A stretch of DNA of 64,000 nucleotides from Allofournierella_A excrementavium (GTDB lineage Bacteria > Bacillota > Clostridia > Oscillospirales > Ruminococcaceae), in the NCBI GenBank assembly GCA_019120375.1, contig DWVE01000013.1:1-64000 (forward strand), written 5' to 3'. Position 1 is the first letter of the stretch. Each line of letters starts with the position of its first letter. The translations under genes were made by a program, and so were the position numbers. The notes under the pieces are model-generated. The model was not told the origin of the DNA and ran no database searches. It saw nothing but the letters and a program-made list of their open reading frames with translations. Of the stretch, positions 48,015 through 56,379 are shown piece after piece.

Positions 48015-49306
48015 CAGCCGATGGCCCAGCCGTTTTCCGCCGGGGTCAGCTTTGCCGCGTACCATGCGGCGCAGGCCTTGTGCAGGGCGGCCACGTCGGA
48101 GGCCGCCGCGGTCTCCACGCAGGAGTGCATGGCCAGCTGGGGCAGGCCGATGTCCGCCATGGGCAGGGGCACCCGGGTGCCCAGGAGGTTGCCCAGGGTG
48201 CTGCCGCCGGGCATGTCCGGGCGGTTATAATAGGTCTGCACCGGCACGCCCGCGCCCTCGCACACCGCCTTGAACAGGGCGGCGGTGAGGCCGGTGGTGG
48301 TGTATTTCTGGTTGGCGTTGAACTTCAGCACCACGCCGCCCCCCAGCCGCACCGGGAAGTCCCCGTCGGCGTAGGAAGCGAAGTTCGGGTGGATGGCGTG
48401 GCCGTTGTCGGCGCTGAGGGCAAGGCTCTTGGCGATGCCCTGCCGGCGCTCATCCTCCGTCTCGCCCAGGGCTTCGCCGGCGGCGGCCAGCACGTCGGGC
48501 AAAAAGGTGCCCAGGGCCCCCTGCCGGGTGCCGCTGCCCACCTCTTCGTTGTCGAACAGGCACCACACCGCGCCCTCGTCGGAGGCGGGCGCTTCCAAAA
48601 AGCCCTGGAGGGTGGCCCAGGCGCAGGCCAAATCGTCCAGCCGGGGGCAGAGGATGAGCTCGCCTTCCGCGCCGGCGGTGGTGCCCTCCTGGCGGCAGTA
48701 GAGCAGGATGTCCGCGCCCAGGATGTCCTCCACGGCGCAGCCCGCCTCGGCGGCCAGCAGCGCCTCGTAGTCCGCCGTCCTGTCGCCGGGGGCGAAGAGG
48801 GCCTGCATGTCCGCCTTGGGGTCGTATTTATGGCCGTCGTTGAGGCCCCGGTCCAGGTGGATGGCCGGGTGTGGCATCACCGCCAGATCCCGGTCGGGGG
48901 CGATGAGGCGGGCCTCCACCCCGGCGGCGGTGCGCACCAGCACCCGGCCGGCAAGGCCCAGAGGCCGGTCCAGCCAGGAGGCGCGGATCATGCCGCCATA
49001 GCCCTCGGTGAGCAGCATGGTGCAGCCGCTTTTCACCGCCGCGCCCTTCACCCGGTAGGCGGGGCTGTCGGAGTGGGCGGCGGCGATGCGCCAGCCGGCG
49101 GCGGGGGCGGCGGGCTGCCGCCACGCGATGAGGCTGGAGCCCTCCCGGGTGGTGTAGTATTTCCCGCCGGGGGCCAGCGTCCAGCTCTCCCGCTCTTCCA
49201 GGCGGGCGTAGCCGGCCTTTTCCAGGGCCTCGGCGGCGGTTTTCACCGCGTGCCAGGGGCTGGGGCTGCGGCGAATGAAGTCAAACAGCAGGGTCAAATC
49301 GTTCAT
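48014..49306 (-). CDS. M18 family aminopeptidase
   Basis: The 430-residue protein is a dizinc M18 aminopeptidase. It begins DFIRRSPSPWHAVKTAAEAL. RIAAAHSDSPAYRVKG supplies the first metal His, LCPRLDDLACAWATLQ the bridging Asp, and CLFDNEEVGSGTRQGA the Glu pair. GNLLGTRVPLPMADIGLPQLAMHS near the end supplies the last metal His. Length is as expected (420-460). It removes N-terminal acidic or neutral residues from peptides in the cytoplasm as a large oligomer. A consensus promoter (TTGACG-17-TATAAT) precedes it, and gluQRS and the phosphoesterase follow in the same operon. Confidence 0.92.
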   Translation of the reverse strand: MNDLTLLFDFIRRSPSPWHAVKTAAEALEKAGYARLEERESWTLAPGGKYYTTREGSSLIAWRQPAAPAAGWRIAAAHSDSPAYRVKGAAVKSGCTMLLTEGYGGMIRASWLDRPLGLAGRVLVRTAAGVEARLIAPDRDLAVMPHPAIHLDRGLNDGHKYDPKADMQALFAPGDRTADYEALLAAEAGCAVEDILGADILLYCRQEGTTAGAEGELILCPRLDDLACAWATLQGFLEAPASDEGAVWCLFDNEEVGSGTRQGALGTFLPDVLAAAGEALGETEDERRQGIAKSLALSADNGHAIHPNFASYADGDFPVRLGGGVVLKFNANQKYTTTGLTAALFKAVCEGAGVPVQTYYNRPDMPGGSTLGNLLGTRVPLPMADIGLPQLAMHSCVETAAASDVAALHKACAAWYAAKLTPAENGWAIG

Positions 49307-49386
49307 AGAGTGTAAGCACCTCGTTTTTTGGCGGGGGCGGCGGCGCTCTCGTCCTTTGGCACCGCGCCGCTCCGATTTTTTCTTTC

Positions 49387-49415
49387 ATTATACGGCCCGC
49401 CCGCTGTGCCGTCAA
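49387..49415 (-). promoter_or_regulatory. Promoter of the M18 operon
   Basis: On the minus strand: -35 TTGACG (49410-49415), 17-bp spacer, -10 TATAAT (49387-49392). Confidence 0.8.
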
Positions 49416-49453
49416 CGGCGGGGGGCGGGACCAGGAACAGGGAGGTTTTTGCA

Positions 49454-49564
49454 ATGGACAAGAAAAAGCATTCCGGCTGGGCGGCCCTTGGGCTCACGGT
49501 GGGATTTGCCGCGGTGGGGGTGTGTATTTTCCGGCTCATCCGCCATATACTAACGATAGACTAA
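49454..49564 (+). CDS. Small single-span membrane protein (36 residues)
   Basis: MDKKKHSG is followed by one hydrophobic segment (about residues 9-26: WAALGLTVGFAAVGVCIF) and a basic-hydrophobic tail RLIRHILTID. GGGAGG lies 8 bases before the ATG. The charge pattern (Lys-rich start, single span) is that of real small membrane proteins. It is 34 bases before the lipoprotein gene on the same strand and may be co-transcribed. Function unknown. Confidence 0.5.
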   Translation: MDKKKHSGWAALGLTVGFAAVGVCIFRLIRHILTID

Positions 49565-49598
49565 ACTGCGGAAGAACTGCGCGGGAGGAGGCAGTGAG

Positions 49599-50192
49599 AT
49601 GAGACAACTTTGGCTGATGGTCTGCGCGGCCTTTCTGATGCTGGCCGCCTGCACGGTGCCGGGGGCCGCGCCCTCGGCGGGGGCGACGCCCGGGCCTTCC
49701 GCCGCGCCGCTGCCCACCCCTGCCGCCTCGGCGGGGGCCGGTGAACTGCCCGCGGCCTCCGGGGAGGATTCCCAGGCGCAGGAGGCTGCGGGCCGGCCCG
49801 AGGCCCGGCCGGTGCAGGACCCCGAGGCCCTGACGGCGGCGCTGGAAGGCTGCGTGGCCTTTGGCGAGGGCGAGGCGGGGGTGAGCCTGAAAACGGCCAT
49901 CGCCGCCGCCGACCTGCTGAACTGGGCCGAGGCCAGCGCCCGGGACAGCTCCATCGACGCCATGACCGCCCATCTGAGCGCATGGCTGGCGGAGCAGGAC
50001 GCGGAGCGGCAGGCCCTGTTCTGGGCCAACTGGCCCGCGGTGGACGAACAGGCCTGGGCGATGGTGCGGGACCTGCCCGGCCAGCTGCCCCTGCTGGCGG
50101 ACGCGGGCGACCCCCAGAAGTTCGACCAGTACACCCCCGCCTGCTACGAGCGCCTGCACTGCGCGGTGGAAAAATATCTGGAAGCGGACTGA
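49599..50192 (+). CDS. Hypothetical lipoprotein
   Basis: The 197-residue protein has a signal peptide with lipobox MLAAC at about residue 18 and an Ala/Pro/Gly-rich spacer to about residue 65. A helical C-terminal domain follows with no recognised motif (LEGCVAFGEGEAGVSLKTAI at its start, ending CYERLHCAVEKYLEAD). The domain is acidic and rich in Ala and Trp. No catalytic pattern is seen. GGAGGAGGCAGTGAG precedes the ATG. Two late cysteines could pair outside the cell. I do not recognise the family. Confidence 0.75.
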   Translation: MRQLWLMVCAAFLMLAACTVPGAAPSAGATPGPSAAPLPTPAASAGAGELPAASGEDSQAQEAAGRPEARPVQDPEALTAALEGCVAFGEGEAGVSLKTAIAAADLLNWAEASARDSSIDAMTAHLSAWLAEQDAERQALFWANWPAVDEQAWAMVRDLPGQLPLLADAGDPQKFDQYTPACYERLHCAVEKYLEAD

Positions 50193-50194
50193 AC

Positions 50195-50230
50195 AAAGGC
50201 CCCGGAAGGAATCTCCTTCCGGGGCCTTTT
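50195..50230. terminator. Terminator between converging lipoprotein and DUF362 genes
   Basis: 16-bp perfect stem AAAGGCCCCGGAAGGA (50195-50210) / TCCTTCCGGGGCCTTT (50214-50229), with a T run on the plus side and a shorter one on the minus side. Confidence 0.9.
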
Positions 50231-50267
50231 ATACTGTTTGTAATTTATTCCGGTTTTATACCAGTGT

Positions 50268-51392
50268 TCACACCTTCACCAGTTCGTACTCCCGGGTGCC
50301 CAGGCCGATTTTCTCGCCGTGCTCCAGGGCGGACTGCCAGTGGGTGACGGGGGCGCTGTCGGTGAAGTGGTCGCCGCAGGCGCAGAAGCCCGGGGTGGCC
50401 AGATTGTCCGCCAGCTGGCTGTCGGCCAGAACGGGCATGTTGTTGCAGGCGTCGGCGCAGGCCTGGTCCAGCGCCACCGGGTCGAAGGAGGCGAACATGC
50501 CCACATCGGGGATGATGGGCGCGTCGTTCTCCGAATGGCAGTCGCAGTTGGGCGAGACGTCCATCACCAGGTTGATGTGGAAGCTGGGCCGGCCGTCCAC
50601 CACCGCCTTGGCGTACTCGGCGATGCGGTAGTTCAGCAGCTTGCTGGCTGCGTCGGAGGGGCAGGAGATGGCGTCGAAGTTGCAGCGGCCCAGGCAGCGC
50701 CCGCAGCCCACGCACTTGTCATGGTCGATGGAGGCCTTGTTCGCCCCGTCAAAGGAGATGGCCCCCTGGGCGCAGTCCTTTTCGCAGGCGTGGCACCCGC
50801 GGCACAGCTCCTGGTCCACCTGGGGCTTGCCGGAGGAGTGCTGCTCCATCTTGCCCGCGCGGCTGCCGCTGCCCATGCCCAGGTTCTTGATGGCGCCGCC
50901 GAAGCCGGTGGTCTCGTGGCCCTTGAAGTGGTTGAGGCTGATGATGACGTCCGCGTCCATGATGGCCCGGCCGATCTTGGCCTCCTTCACATATTCGCCG
51001 CCCGCCACCGGCACCAGCGCCTCGTCGGTGCCCTTGAGGCCGTCGGCGATGATGACCTGGCAGCCGGTGGAGAAGGGGGTGAACCCGTTCTCATAGGCCG
51101 CCTCGATGTGCTCCAGCGCGTGCTTGCGCCGCCCCACATAGAGGGTGTTGCAGTCGGTCAAAAAGGGCCGGCCGCCCTGGGCCTTGACGACGTCCGCCAA
51201 AGCCTTGGCGTAGTTGGGCCGCAGGTAGGACAGGTTGCCCGGCTCGCCGAAATGAATTTTGATGGCCACGAATTTGTCCTGCATGTCGATGGTGTCCAGC
51301 CCCGCCGCGCGCACCAGCCGCTGCAGTTTCTGCAGCAGGTTCAGGCCGGGCTTTGCCCGCAGATCGCTGTAATAAACTTTTGCCTTTTCCAT
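50268..51392 (-). CDS. DUF362 domain protein with two 4Fe-4S clusters
   Basis: The 374-residue protein has a DUF362 region (KVYYSDLRAK, IKIHFGEPGNLSYLRPNY, NHFKGHETTGFGGAIKNLGMG) and then a dicluster ferredoxin domain. That domain carries CRGCHACEKDC and CVGCGRCLGRC, each giving a C-x2-C-x2-C-x3-C set for a 4Fe-4S cluster. More DUF362 sequence follows (ALDQACADACNNMP). Family proteins are found in anaerobes and are thought to transfer electrons to unknown partners. No signal peptide is present, so it is cytoplasmic. It is 27 bases after uppP in the same direction and may be co-transcribed, though no functional tie is known. Confidence 0.88.
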   Translation of the reverse strand: MEKAKVYYSDLRAKPGLNLLQKLQRLVRAAGLDTIDMQDKFVAIKIHFGEPGNLSYLRPNYAKALADVVKAQGGRPFLTDCNTLYVGRRKHALEHIEAAYENGFTPFSTGCQVIIADGLKGTDEALVPVAGGEYVKEAKIGRAIMDADVIISLNHFKGHETTGFGGAIKNLGMGSGSRAGKMEQHSSGKPQVDQELCRGCHACEKDCAQGAISFDGANKASIDHDKCVGCGRCLGRCNFDAISCPSDAASKLLNYRIAEYAKAVVDGRPSFHINLVMDVSPNCDCHSENDAPIIPDVGMFASFDPVALDQACADACNNMPVLADSQLADNLATPGFCACGDHFTDSAPVTHWQSALEHGEKIGLGTREYELVKV

Positions 51393-51419
51393 CTTGTTTT
51401 ACACTCCTTACACCAAAAA

Positions 51420-52241
51420 TCAGAATCCCAGAAAGGCGGCCGCCAGCACCACCGCGCCCAGGGCGATGCGGTACCAGCCGAACACCTTGAAATTGTGCTT
51501 TTGCACAAAGCTGACCAGAAAACGGATGGCCGCCACGCTCACCACAAAGGCCACCGCGCAGCCCAGCGCCAGGGCCGCCACCTCGCCGCCGGTGAAGGTG
51601 CCGCCGTCGGCCAGAAACTTCACCAGCTTCAGGCCGCTGGCCCCGGCCATCACCGGGATGGCCAGAAAGAAGGTGAACTCCGCCGCCACCGGGCGGGCAA
51701 GCCCCAGCAGCAGGCCGCCCACGATGGTGGCGCCGCTGCGGGAGGTGCCGGGGATCATGGCCAGCACCTGCCAGCAGCCGATGATGAGGGCGTGGCGGTA
51801 GGTCAGCTGGTCCATCCTGCGCACCGTGGGACGGCGGTGACGGTTCTCGATGAGGATGAAGAACACGCCGTAGAGAATGAGCATGGCCGCAACGGTGATA
51901 TAATTATAAAGGTGGGCGTCCAGCCAGTCGTCCAGCAAAAGACCCAGCACCATGGCAGGCAGGGTGGCCACCAGAATTTTGAACCACAGCTGCCACACCT
52001 CCGGGCGCTGGTACTTGTGGCGCGCATCGGTGGTGAAGGGCCACAGCCGCGGGAAATACAGCACCACCACCGCCAGGATGGCTCCCAGCTGGATGACCAC
52101 CCGGAACATGCTCATGAATTCTTCCGAATAGGGCAGCGCCAGCAGCTTCTCCGCCAGAATGAGGTGGCCGGTGCTGCTGATGGGCAGCCACTCGGTGATG
52201 CCCTCGATGATGCCGTATAAAATGACCTTCAGGTATTCCAT
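51420..52241 (-). CDS. uppP: Undecaprenyl-diphosphatase
   Basis: The 273-residue membrane protein has about eight hydrophobic segments with both BacA/UppP signature repeats: IIEGITEWLPISSTGHLIL near the N-terminus (catalytic Glu pair) and MIPGTSRSGATIVGGLLLG about residue 160. Length matches the family (265-280). It removes a phosphate from undecaprenyl diphosphate on the outer side of the membrane, recycling the carrier lipid for cell-wall synthesis and giving low-level bacitracin resistance. AGGAGAG precedes the ATG, with a TATAAT -10 at 52297-52302 on the minus strand. Confidence 0.95.
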   Translation of the reverse strand: MEYLKVILYGIIEGITEWLPISSTGHLILAEKLLALPYSEEFMSMFRVVIQLGAILAVVVLYFPRLWPFTTDARHKYQRPEVWQLWFKILVATLPAMVLGLLLDDWLDAHLYNYITVAAMLILYGVFFILIENRHRRPTVRRMDQLTYRHALIIGCWQVLAMIPGTSRSGATIVGGLLLGLARPVAAEFTFFLAIPVMAGASGLKLVKFLADGGTFTGGEVAALALGCAVAFVVSVAAIRFLVSFVQKHNFKVFGWYRIALGAVVLAAAFLGF

Positions 52242-52548
52242 CGGTTCTCTCCTTTTTCACTGCGGGGGCCGCGGGGCCGCCCTTGTCTGTTTTTGCATTA
52301 TACCATGGAGCGCCGGCGAAATGGTATCATTGCGCATCAAAAGCCGGTTGCCGGGCCGGCGTCAGCCGGAACGGCGAGGCGCTGCGCATAAAATGTATAA
52401 CAGCCGTTTAGCGGCTATTATACCACAATTCTGTCCAAAACAGAACCCACTCCCCCTTCCCCTTTCTTTTCGGGGCGCAATCAAGTATAATCAGGTATGA
52501 TCGGGGCAGAGTTCCCTCTGCCGCTGTTTTGAAAGGAGGCGATGGGCC
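52242..52548. other. Intergenic region between divergent uppP and PH-domain genes
   Basis: No gene is seen. On the minus strand there are two TATAAT boxes (52297-52302 for uppP; another near 52418-52423 beside the small hairpin AGCCG/CGGCT). On the plus strand, TATAAT at 52486-52491 with a weak TTTCTT 17 bases upstream probably serves the PH-domain gene. Confidence 0.5.
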
Positions 52549-52956
52549 ATGGTGCGTTTCAAGCTGGACAAAAAAGGCGTTGCGGTGGTCTGCCTGTGGG
52601 CCCTGGCCCCGGGCGCTGCCGCCGCCCCCTTCATCTTCTGGCAGAGCATCGGCGCGGGGCTCGTGTTCGCCGCCTTCTGGCTGGGGCTGTGCCTCGGCTG
52701 GCTGCCCGCCCGCTGCGAGAGCTTTGAGGGCAGCGTCACCCTGGGCGAGGTGCGGCTGAGCTGCGGCCTTCTGTTCAAGACCAGCCGCCGCCTGCCCACT
52801 CGCTGGGTCAGCGCCTCGGCCCGGTTCTCCACTCCCCTTTTGCGCCTGTGCCGCTGCTGCGTGCTGGTGCTGGCCACCAGCGGCGCGCTGGTGGTGCTGC
52901 CCGGCATCTCCGACGCCGACGCCGACGGCCTGCTTTCCTACCTGCAAGGAGGCTGA
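52549..52956 (+). CDS. Bacterial PH-domain membrane protein (YdbS-like)
   Basis: The 135-residue protein has two hydrophobic segments (about residues 11-28 and 33-52), then a bPH2 domain. Its typical pattern is LGEVRLSCGLLFKTSRRLPTRWVSASARFSTPLLRL (from residue 65). The ATG at 52549 is favoured over one 7 bases earlier because AAAGGAGG sits 8 bases before it. The gene is followed after one base by a larger, multi-domain bPH2 protein, the arrangement of ydbS-ydbT in Bacillus. These pairs have been linked to sensitivity to bacteriocins. The molecular role is unknown. Confidence 0.75.
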   Translation: MVRFKLDKKGVAVVCLWALAPGAAAAPFIFWQSIGAGLVFAAFWLGLCLGWLPARCESFEGSVTLGEVRLSCGLLFKTSRRLPTRWVSASARFSTPLLRLCRCCVLVLATSGALVVLPGISDADADGLLSYLQGG

Positions 52957-52957
52957 C

Positions 52958-54358
52958 ATGGAGGTTATTCGCCTGAAAGGGCATTTCCATATCGTATATA
53001 TCTTAAAAATTATACGCTACGGCTTGATTTTGTGTCTGGTGCCGATGATACAGGCCCTGCTGAACTTCGACTTGGAGAGCCTCTACCGGGCGCTGCGGCA
53101 GGACGCGGTCATCCTCATCGCCATGGCGGCGCTGGGGGCGGTGCTGTGGCGGCGGGTGGGCTTTGCCCTCACCGACAAGGCGCTGGTGCTGGACATGGGC
53201 ATCCTGGTGCGCCGCCGGGCCAGCTTTGCCCGCCGGGACATCGCGGTGCTGGAGCAGGACCGGCCCCTGTGGCTGCGCCTTGCGGGGGGCAGCCGGGTGA
53301 CGGTGTACATGGCCCGGGGCCGCGGGCGGAACAAGGCCACCTTCTACCTGCCCCGGCGGCAGGCGGCGGCCCTGGCGGAAACGCTGCTGCCGGTGAACTC
53401 CGAGGCGGTGCTCTTCGCCCCCACCCGCGCCGAGCGGGTGCGGCTGACCATGCTCAGCGCCAACATCGCCGCCACGGCGGCCCTGGTGCTGGTGAGCCTG
53501 CGGCAGACCCGGCGCATCCTGGGCGCGGGGCTGGAGCAGAAGCTGAACGACCTGGCCCTGGGGCAGCTGGCCCAGGTGGAAAAACTGCTGGAACTGGTGC
53601 TGCCCGCCGGCGTGGCCTGGCTGGTCACGCTGGTGTTCGCCTTGTGGGGGGTGGCGCTGTTCGCCTCGCTCTTGTCCACCTCCGGGTTCAAGGTGTGCCG
53701 CAGCGGCGGGGTCATCCTGGCCAAGGGCGGCCACGTGAACCACAGCGAGCGGCGCATCGCCGTGCCCGCCATCAGCGCCTGCGACGTGCGCCTGTCCCCC
53801 GCGGGGCGGCTGCTGGGCCGCCGGGCGGTGTATCTGAGCGCCGGCAGCTACCGGGGCGGCGACATCCCGGTGCTGGTATATAAGCCGGGGGCGGAAGCCC
53901 TGGTGCAGGCGCTGGTGCCCCAGTTCACCCCTCCGCCCTACTCGCCGGAAGTGCTGGCCGGGCGCAGCCTGCCGCTGTTTCTCTGGAAGGGCGGCGCGGC
54001 CTTCGCCTTTTTCGGCGCGCTGATGGGGGTGAGCCTCTGGAAGATGCCCCGGCTCACGCCGCTGCTGGCCCTGCCGCTGCTGCTCTGCCTGGGGCTGCTG
54101 CTGGCGGGGCTGGAGGCCTGGGTCACCGAGGGCGTCTGGCAGACCCCCGGCGGCACGCTGGCCGTTCAATACACCCGGGGCTTCACCCGGCACACGGTCT
54201 ATCTGCTCACGGCGGATTTTTCCCTCACCTGCCGCCAGACCCCCTTTTCGGAGTCGGTGGGCCGGTGCGACCTCATCGCCCGCCTGCCCTGCCGCGCACG
54301 GGTGAAGGCGCGGGCGGTGAAATACGCCCGGGCAGTGCGGCTGAAACTTGTACCCTGA
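52958..54358 (+). CDS. Bacterial PH-domain membrane protein (YdbT-like, three domains)
   Basis: The 466-residue protein has three pairs of membrane segments (about residues 18-62, 160-235 and 335-380), each followed by a bPH2-like domain. The first shows ALVLDMGILVRRRASFARRD, the second GGHVNHSERRIAVPAISACD, and the third runs to the end. This is the layout of YdbT. It starts one base after the smaller YdbS-like gene, so the two are translated together and likely form a complex. The 22-base gap to the HAD phosphatase gene suggests a longer operon. Confidence 0.78.
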   Translation: MEVIRLKGHFHIVYILKIIRYGLILCLVPMIQALLNFDLESLYRALRQDAVILIAMAALGAVLWRRVGFALTDKALVLDMGILVRRRASFARRDIAVLEQDRPLWLRLAGGSRVTVYMARGRGRNKATFYLPRRQAAALAETLLPVNSEAVLFAPTRAERVRLTMLSANIAATAALVLVSLRQTRRILGAGLEQKLNDLALGQLAQVEKLLELVLPAGVAWLVTLVFALWGVALFASLLSTSGFKVCRSGGVILAKGGHVNHSERRIAVPAISACDVRLSPAGRLLGRRAVYLSAGSYRGGDIPVLVYKPGAEALVQALVPQFTPPPYSPEVLAGRSLPLFLWKGGAAFAFFGALMGVSLWKMPRLTPLLALPLLLCLGLLLAGLEAWVTEGVWQTPGGTLAVQYTRGFTRHTVYLLTADFSLTCRQTPFSESVGRCDLIARLPCRARVKARAVKYARAVRLKLVP

Positions 54359-54379
54359 AGAAAGAAGGAAGTCAAAACC

Positions 54380-55096
54380 ATGCGTTACGATACTGTGGTG
54401 TTCGATCTGGACGGCACCCTGCTGAACACGATCCGGGACCTGGCGGACGCGGCCAACTATGTCTGCCGCGCCCACGGCTGGCCGGAGCACACCCTGGACG
54501 AATACCGCTATTTTGTGGGCAACGGCATCCCGAAGCTGTGCCAGCGGTTCGCGCCCGAAACGGCCCGGGACGAGGCCAGCCAGAAAGAGGTGCTGGCCCA
54601 GTTCAGCGCCCGCTACGCCGCCCACAAGGAGGACACCACCGCCCCCTACCCCGGCATCGAGGCGATGCTTGAGGCCCTTTCGGCGGCGGGGGTGCGGTAC
54701 GGGGTGCTCACCAACAAGGAGCACACCCTGGCCCAGGGAGTGATGGAGCACTACTTCCCCGGCCGGTTTGAATTCGTGCAGGGGGCGGTGCCCGGCGTGC
54801 CCACCAAGCCCGACCCCACGGCCCTGCACCATCTGCTGGCGCGGATGGGCGCGGACGAGAGCCGCACCCTCTTCGTGGGGGACAGCGACGTGGACATCCA
54901 CACCGCCCACAACGCCGGCCTGCCCGGCGCGGGGGTGCTGTGGGGCTTCCGCACAAAAGAAGAGCTGACGGCGGCGGGGGCCGAGGCCCTGGCCGCCACC
55001 CCCGCCGACCTCGCCCGCTACATCCTGGGCGGGGCGGAGGGCGTACATACCCCGGACCGGGAGGCGCGGGCTGCGGCCTGCGGCGGCGAAGGATGA
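54380..55096 (+). CDS. HAD-superfamily phosphatase (phosphoglycolate phosphatase-like)
   Basis: The 238-residue protein has HAD motif I FDLDGTLLNT (nucleophile Asp), a helical cap with YFVGNGIPKLCQRF, motif II GVLTNKE, motif III Lys in PGVPTKPDP, and motif IV FVGDSDVDIHTA. The cap and motifs match the Gph branch. It hydrolyses phosphoglycolate or another small phosphate monoester; in a strict anaerobe, phosphoglycolate would come from DNA repair. The stop overlaps the ogt start by 4 bases (ATGA), which supports a DNA-repair setting. Confidence 0.88.
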   Translation: MRYDTVVFDLDGTLLNTIRDLADAANYVCRAHGWPEHTLDEYRYFVGNGIPKLCQRFAPETARDEASQKEVLAQFSARYAAHKEDTTAPYPGIEAMLEALSAAGVRYGVLTNKEHTLAQGVMEHYFPGRFEFVQGAVPGVPTKPDPTALHHLLARMGADESRTLFVGDSDVDIHTAHNAGLPGAGVLWGFRTKEELTAAGAEALAATPADLARYILGGAEGVHTPDREARAAACGGEG

Positions 55097-55593
55097 GCGC
55101 CCTTTTGCTGGAAAGCCCGGTGGGCCCCCTCTGGCTCACGGCCCAGGGCGGCGCCCTCACCGGGTGCTGGTTCGTGAACGGGCGCTTCCCCCCGGAACTG
55201 CCCCCGCAGCCGCCCCGGGAAGCGGGCGACCCGGTGCTGGCCGCGGCAAAGGCCTGGCTTGAAATCTACTTTTCCGGCCGGGACCCCGGCCCTACCCCGC
55301 TCCTGGCGGCGGAGGGCACCCCCTTTCAGCAGGAGGTTTGGCGGCGGCTGGCGCAGGTGCCCTGGGGCACGGCCACCAGCTATGGCGCGCTGGCCGCTGA
55401 CATCGCGGCGGAAAAGGGCATCCCGAAGATGAGCGCCCGGGCGGTGGGCGGCGCGGTGGGGCGCAACCCCATCTCCCTCTTCCTGCCCTGCCACCGGGTG
55501 CTGGGCGCGGACGGCCGCCTCACCGGCTACGGCGGCGGGCTGGAGAACAAGATATACCTGCTGAAGCTGGAGGGCATCCCCTTCCGCCCCTGA
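55093..55593 (+). CDS. ogt: Methylated-DNA--protein-cysteine methyltransferase
   Basis: The 166-residue protein has the Ogt/MGMT active site PCHRV (acceptor C133) and the helix-turn-helix segment TPFQQEVWRRLAQVPWGTATSYGALA before it. AVGGAVGRNPISLFLPCHRV is the classic motif stretch, followed by GYGGGLENK and a final Leu-rich helix. It transfers a methyl group from O6-methylguanine to itself in a single turnover. ATGA overlap links it to the phosphatase gene, and a second alkylation-repair gene, tag, lies 69 bases downstream. Confidence 0.93.
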   Translation: MSALLLESPVGPLWLTAQGGALTGCWFVNGRFPPELPPQPPREAGDPVLAAAKAWLEIYFSGRDPGPTPLLAAEGTPFQQEVWRRLAQVPWGTATSYGALAADIAAEKGIPKMSARAVGGAVGRNPISLFLPCHRVLGADGRLTGYGGGLENKIYLLKLEGIPFRP

Positions 55594-55662
55594 TTTATAC
55601 GCCGGGAATATTTTATTATTTCTATACTTTTAGGAAACAGCATCGCACAAGGAGGAAACGCC

Positions 55663-56217
55663 ATGGAATGGACCGACGGCAAGCCCCGCTGCCGCTGGGC
55701 GAACCCGAAGAACCCGGCCTACATCGCCTACCACGACGGCGAGTGGGGCGTGCCTTTGCACGACGACCGGGCGCTGTTCGAGCTGCTGATTTTGGAGACC
55801 TTTCAGGCGGGGCTTTCCTGGGAGTGCGTGCTGAACAAGCGCCCCGCCTTCCGGCAGGCCTTCGAGGGATTTTATCCCGAGCAGGTGGCGGCCTTCGACG
55901 AGGCAAAGCGGGAAGAGCTGGCCCAAAACGCCGCCATCATCCGCAACCGGCGCAAGATCTCGGCGGCGGTGAAAAACGCGGCGGTGTTCCTGGACATTCA
56001 AAGGGAGTGGGGCAGCTTCGACGCCTGGCTCTGGCACTGGACGCAGGGCGAGCCTCTCATCGAATACGGCCCCGCCTCCTCGCCCCTCTCGGACGAGATT
56101 TCCCAGGACCTCAAGCGCCGGGGCATGTCCTTCGTAGGCACCACGGTGGTCTATGCCTACCTGCAGGCGGCGGGGGTCATCAACGCCCACGAGCCGGGGT
56201 GTTTTCTCGCGCCGTGA
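55663..56217 (+). CDS. tag: DNA-3-methyladenine glycosylase I
   Basis: The 184-residue protein has the Tag family pattern: CRWANPKNPAYIAYHDGEWG (zinc Cys and His, then catalytic-region Glu) near the start, FELLILETFQAGLSWECVL, FRQAF, and INAHEPGCF with the last zinc His and Cys. Length equals the E. coli enzyme (187). It removes 3-methyladenine from DNA. ACAAGGAGGAAACGCC precedes the ATG, with a TATACT box (55623-55628) that may give separate transcription. With ogt it forms an alkylation-repair pair. Confidence 0.93.
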   Translation: MEWTDGKPRCRWANPKNPAYIAYHDGEWGVPLHDDRALFELLILETFQAGLSWECVLNKRPAFRQAFEGFYPEQVAAFDEAKREELAQNAAIIRNRRKISAAVKNAAVFLDIQREWGSFDAWLWHWTQGEPLIEYGPASSPLSDEISQDLKRRGMSFVGTTVVYAYLQAAGVINAHEPGCFLAP

Positions 56218-56238
56218 AGGGCCGCGCTCCAATTTTCA

Positions 56239-56268
56239 TTGACGCGCTCCGCCCTGGTGTGATATAAT
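56239..56268 (+). promoter_or_regulatory. Promoter of the gene at 56380
   Basis: -35 TTGACG (56239-56244), 18-bp spacer, -10 TATAAT (56263-56268). Confidence 0.78.
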
Positions 56269-56274
56269 TAAGCA

Positions 56275-56350
56275 TAGCCCCCGTTCGGGGACGAAACATC
56301 AGAATACTGGAAATGGCACATTGATCCACAGGATCAGTGTGCCATTTTTT
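56275..56350 (+). promoter_or_regulatory. Leader with small hairpin and terminator before the start codon
   Basis: CCCCG/CGGGG hairpin (about 56280-56290), then a 17-bp stem AAATGGCACATTGATCC (56311-56327) / GGATCAGTGTGCCATTT (56331-56347) with one mismatch and a T run. The terminator lies 30 bases before the gene, so expression needs read-through. A metabolite or protein signal is likely but not identified. Confidence 0.6.
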
Positions 56351-56379
56351 CATTTTTCGTCCAGCGAAAGGAGACGCTT

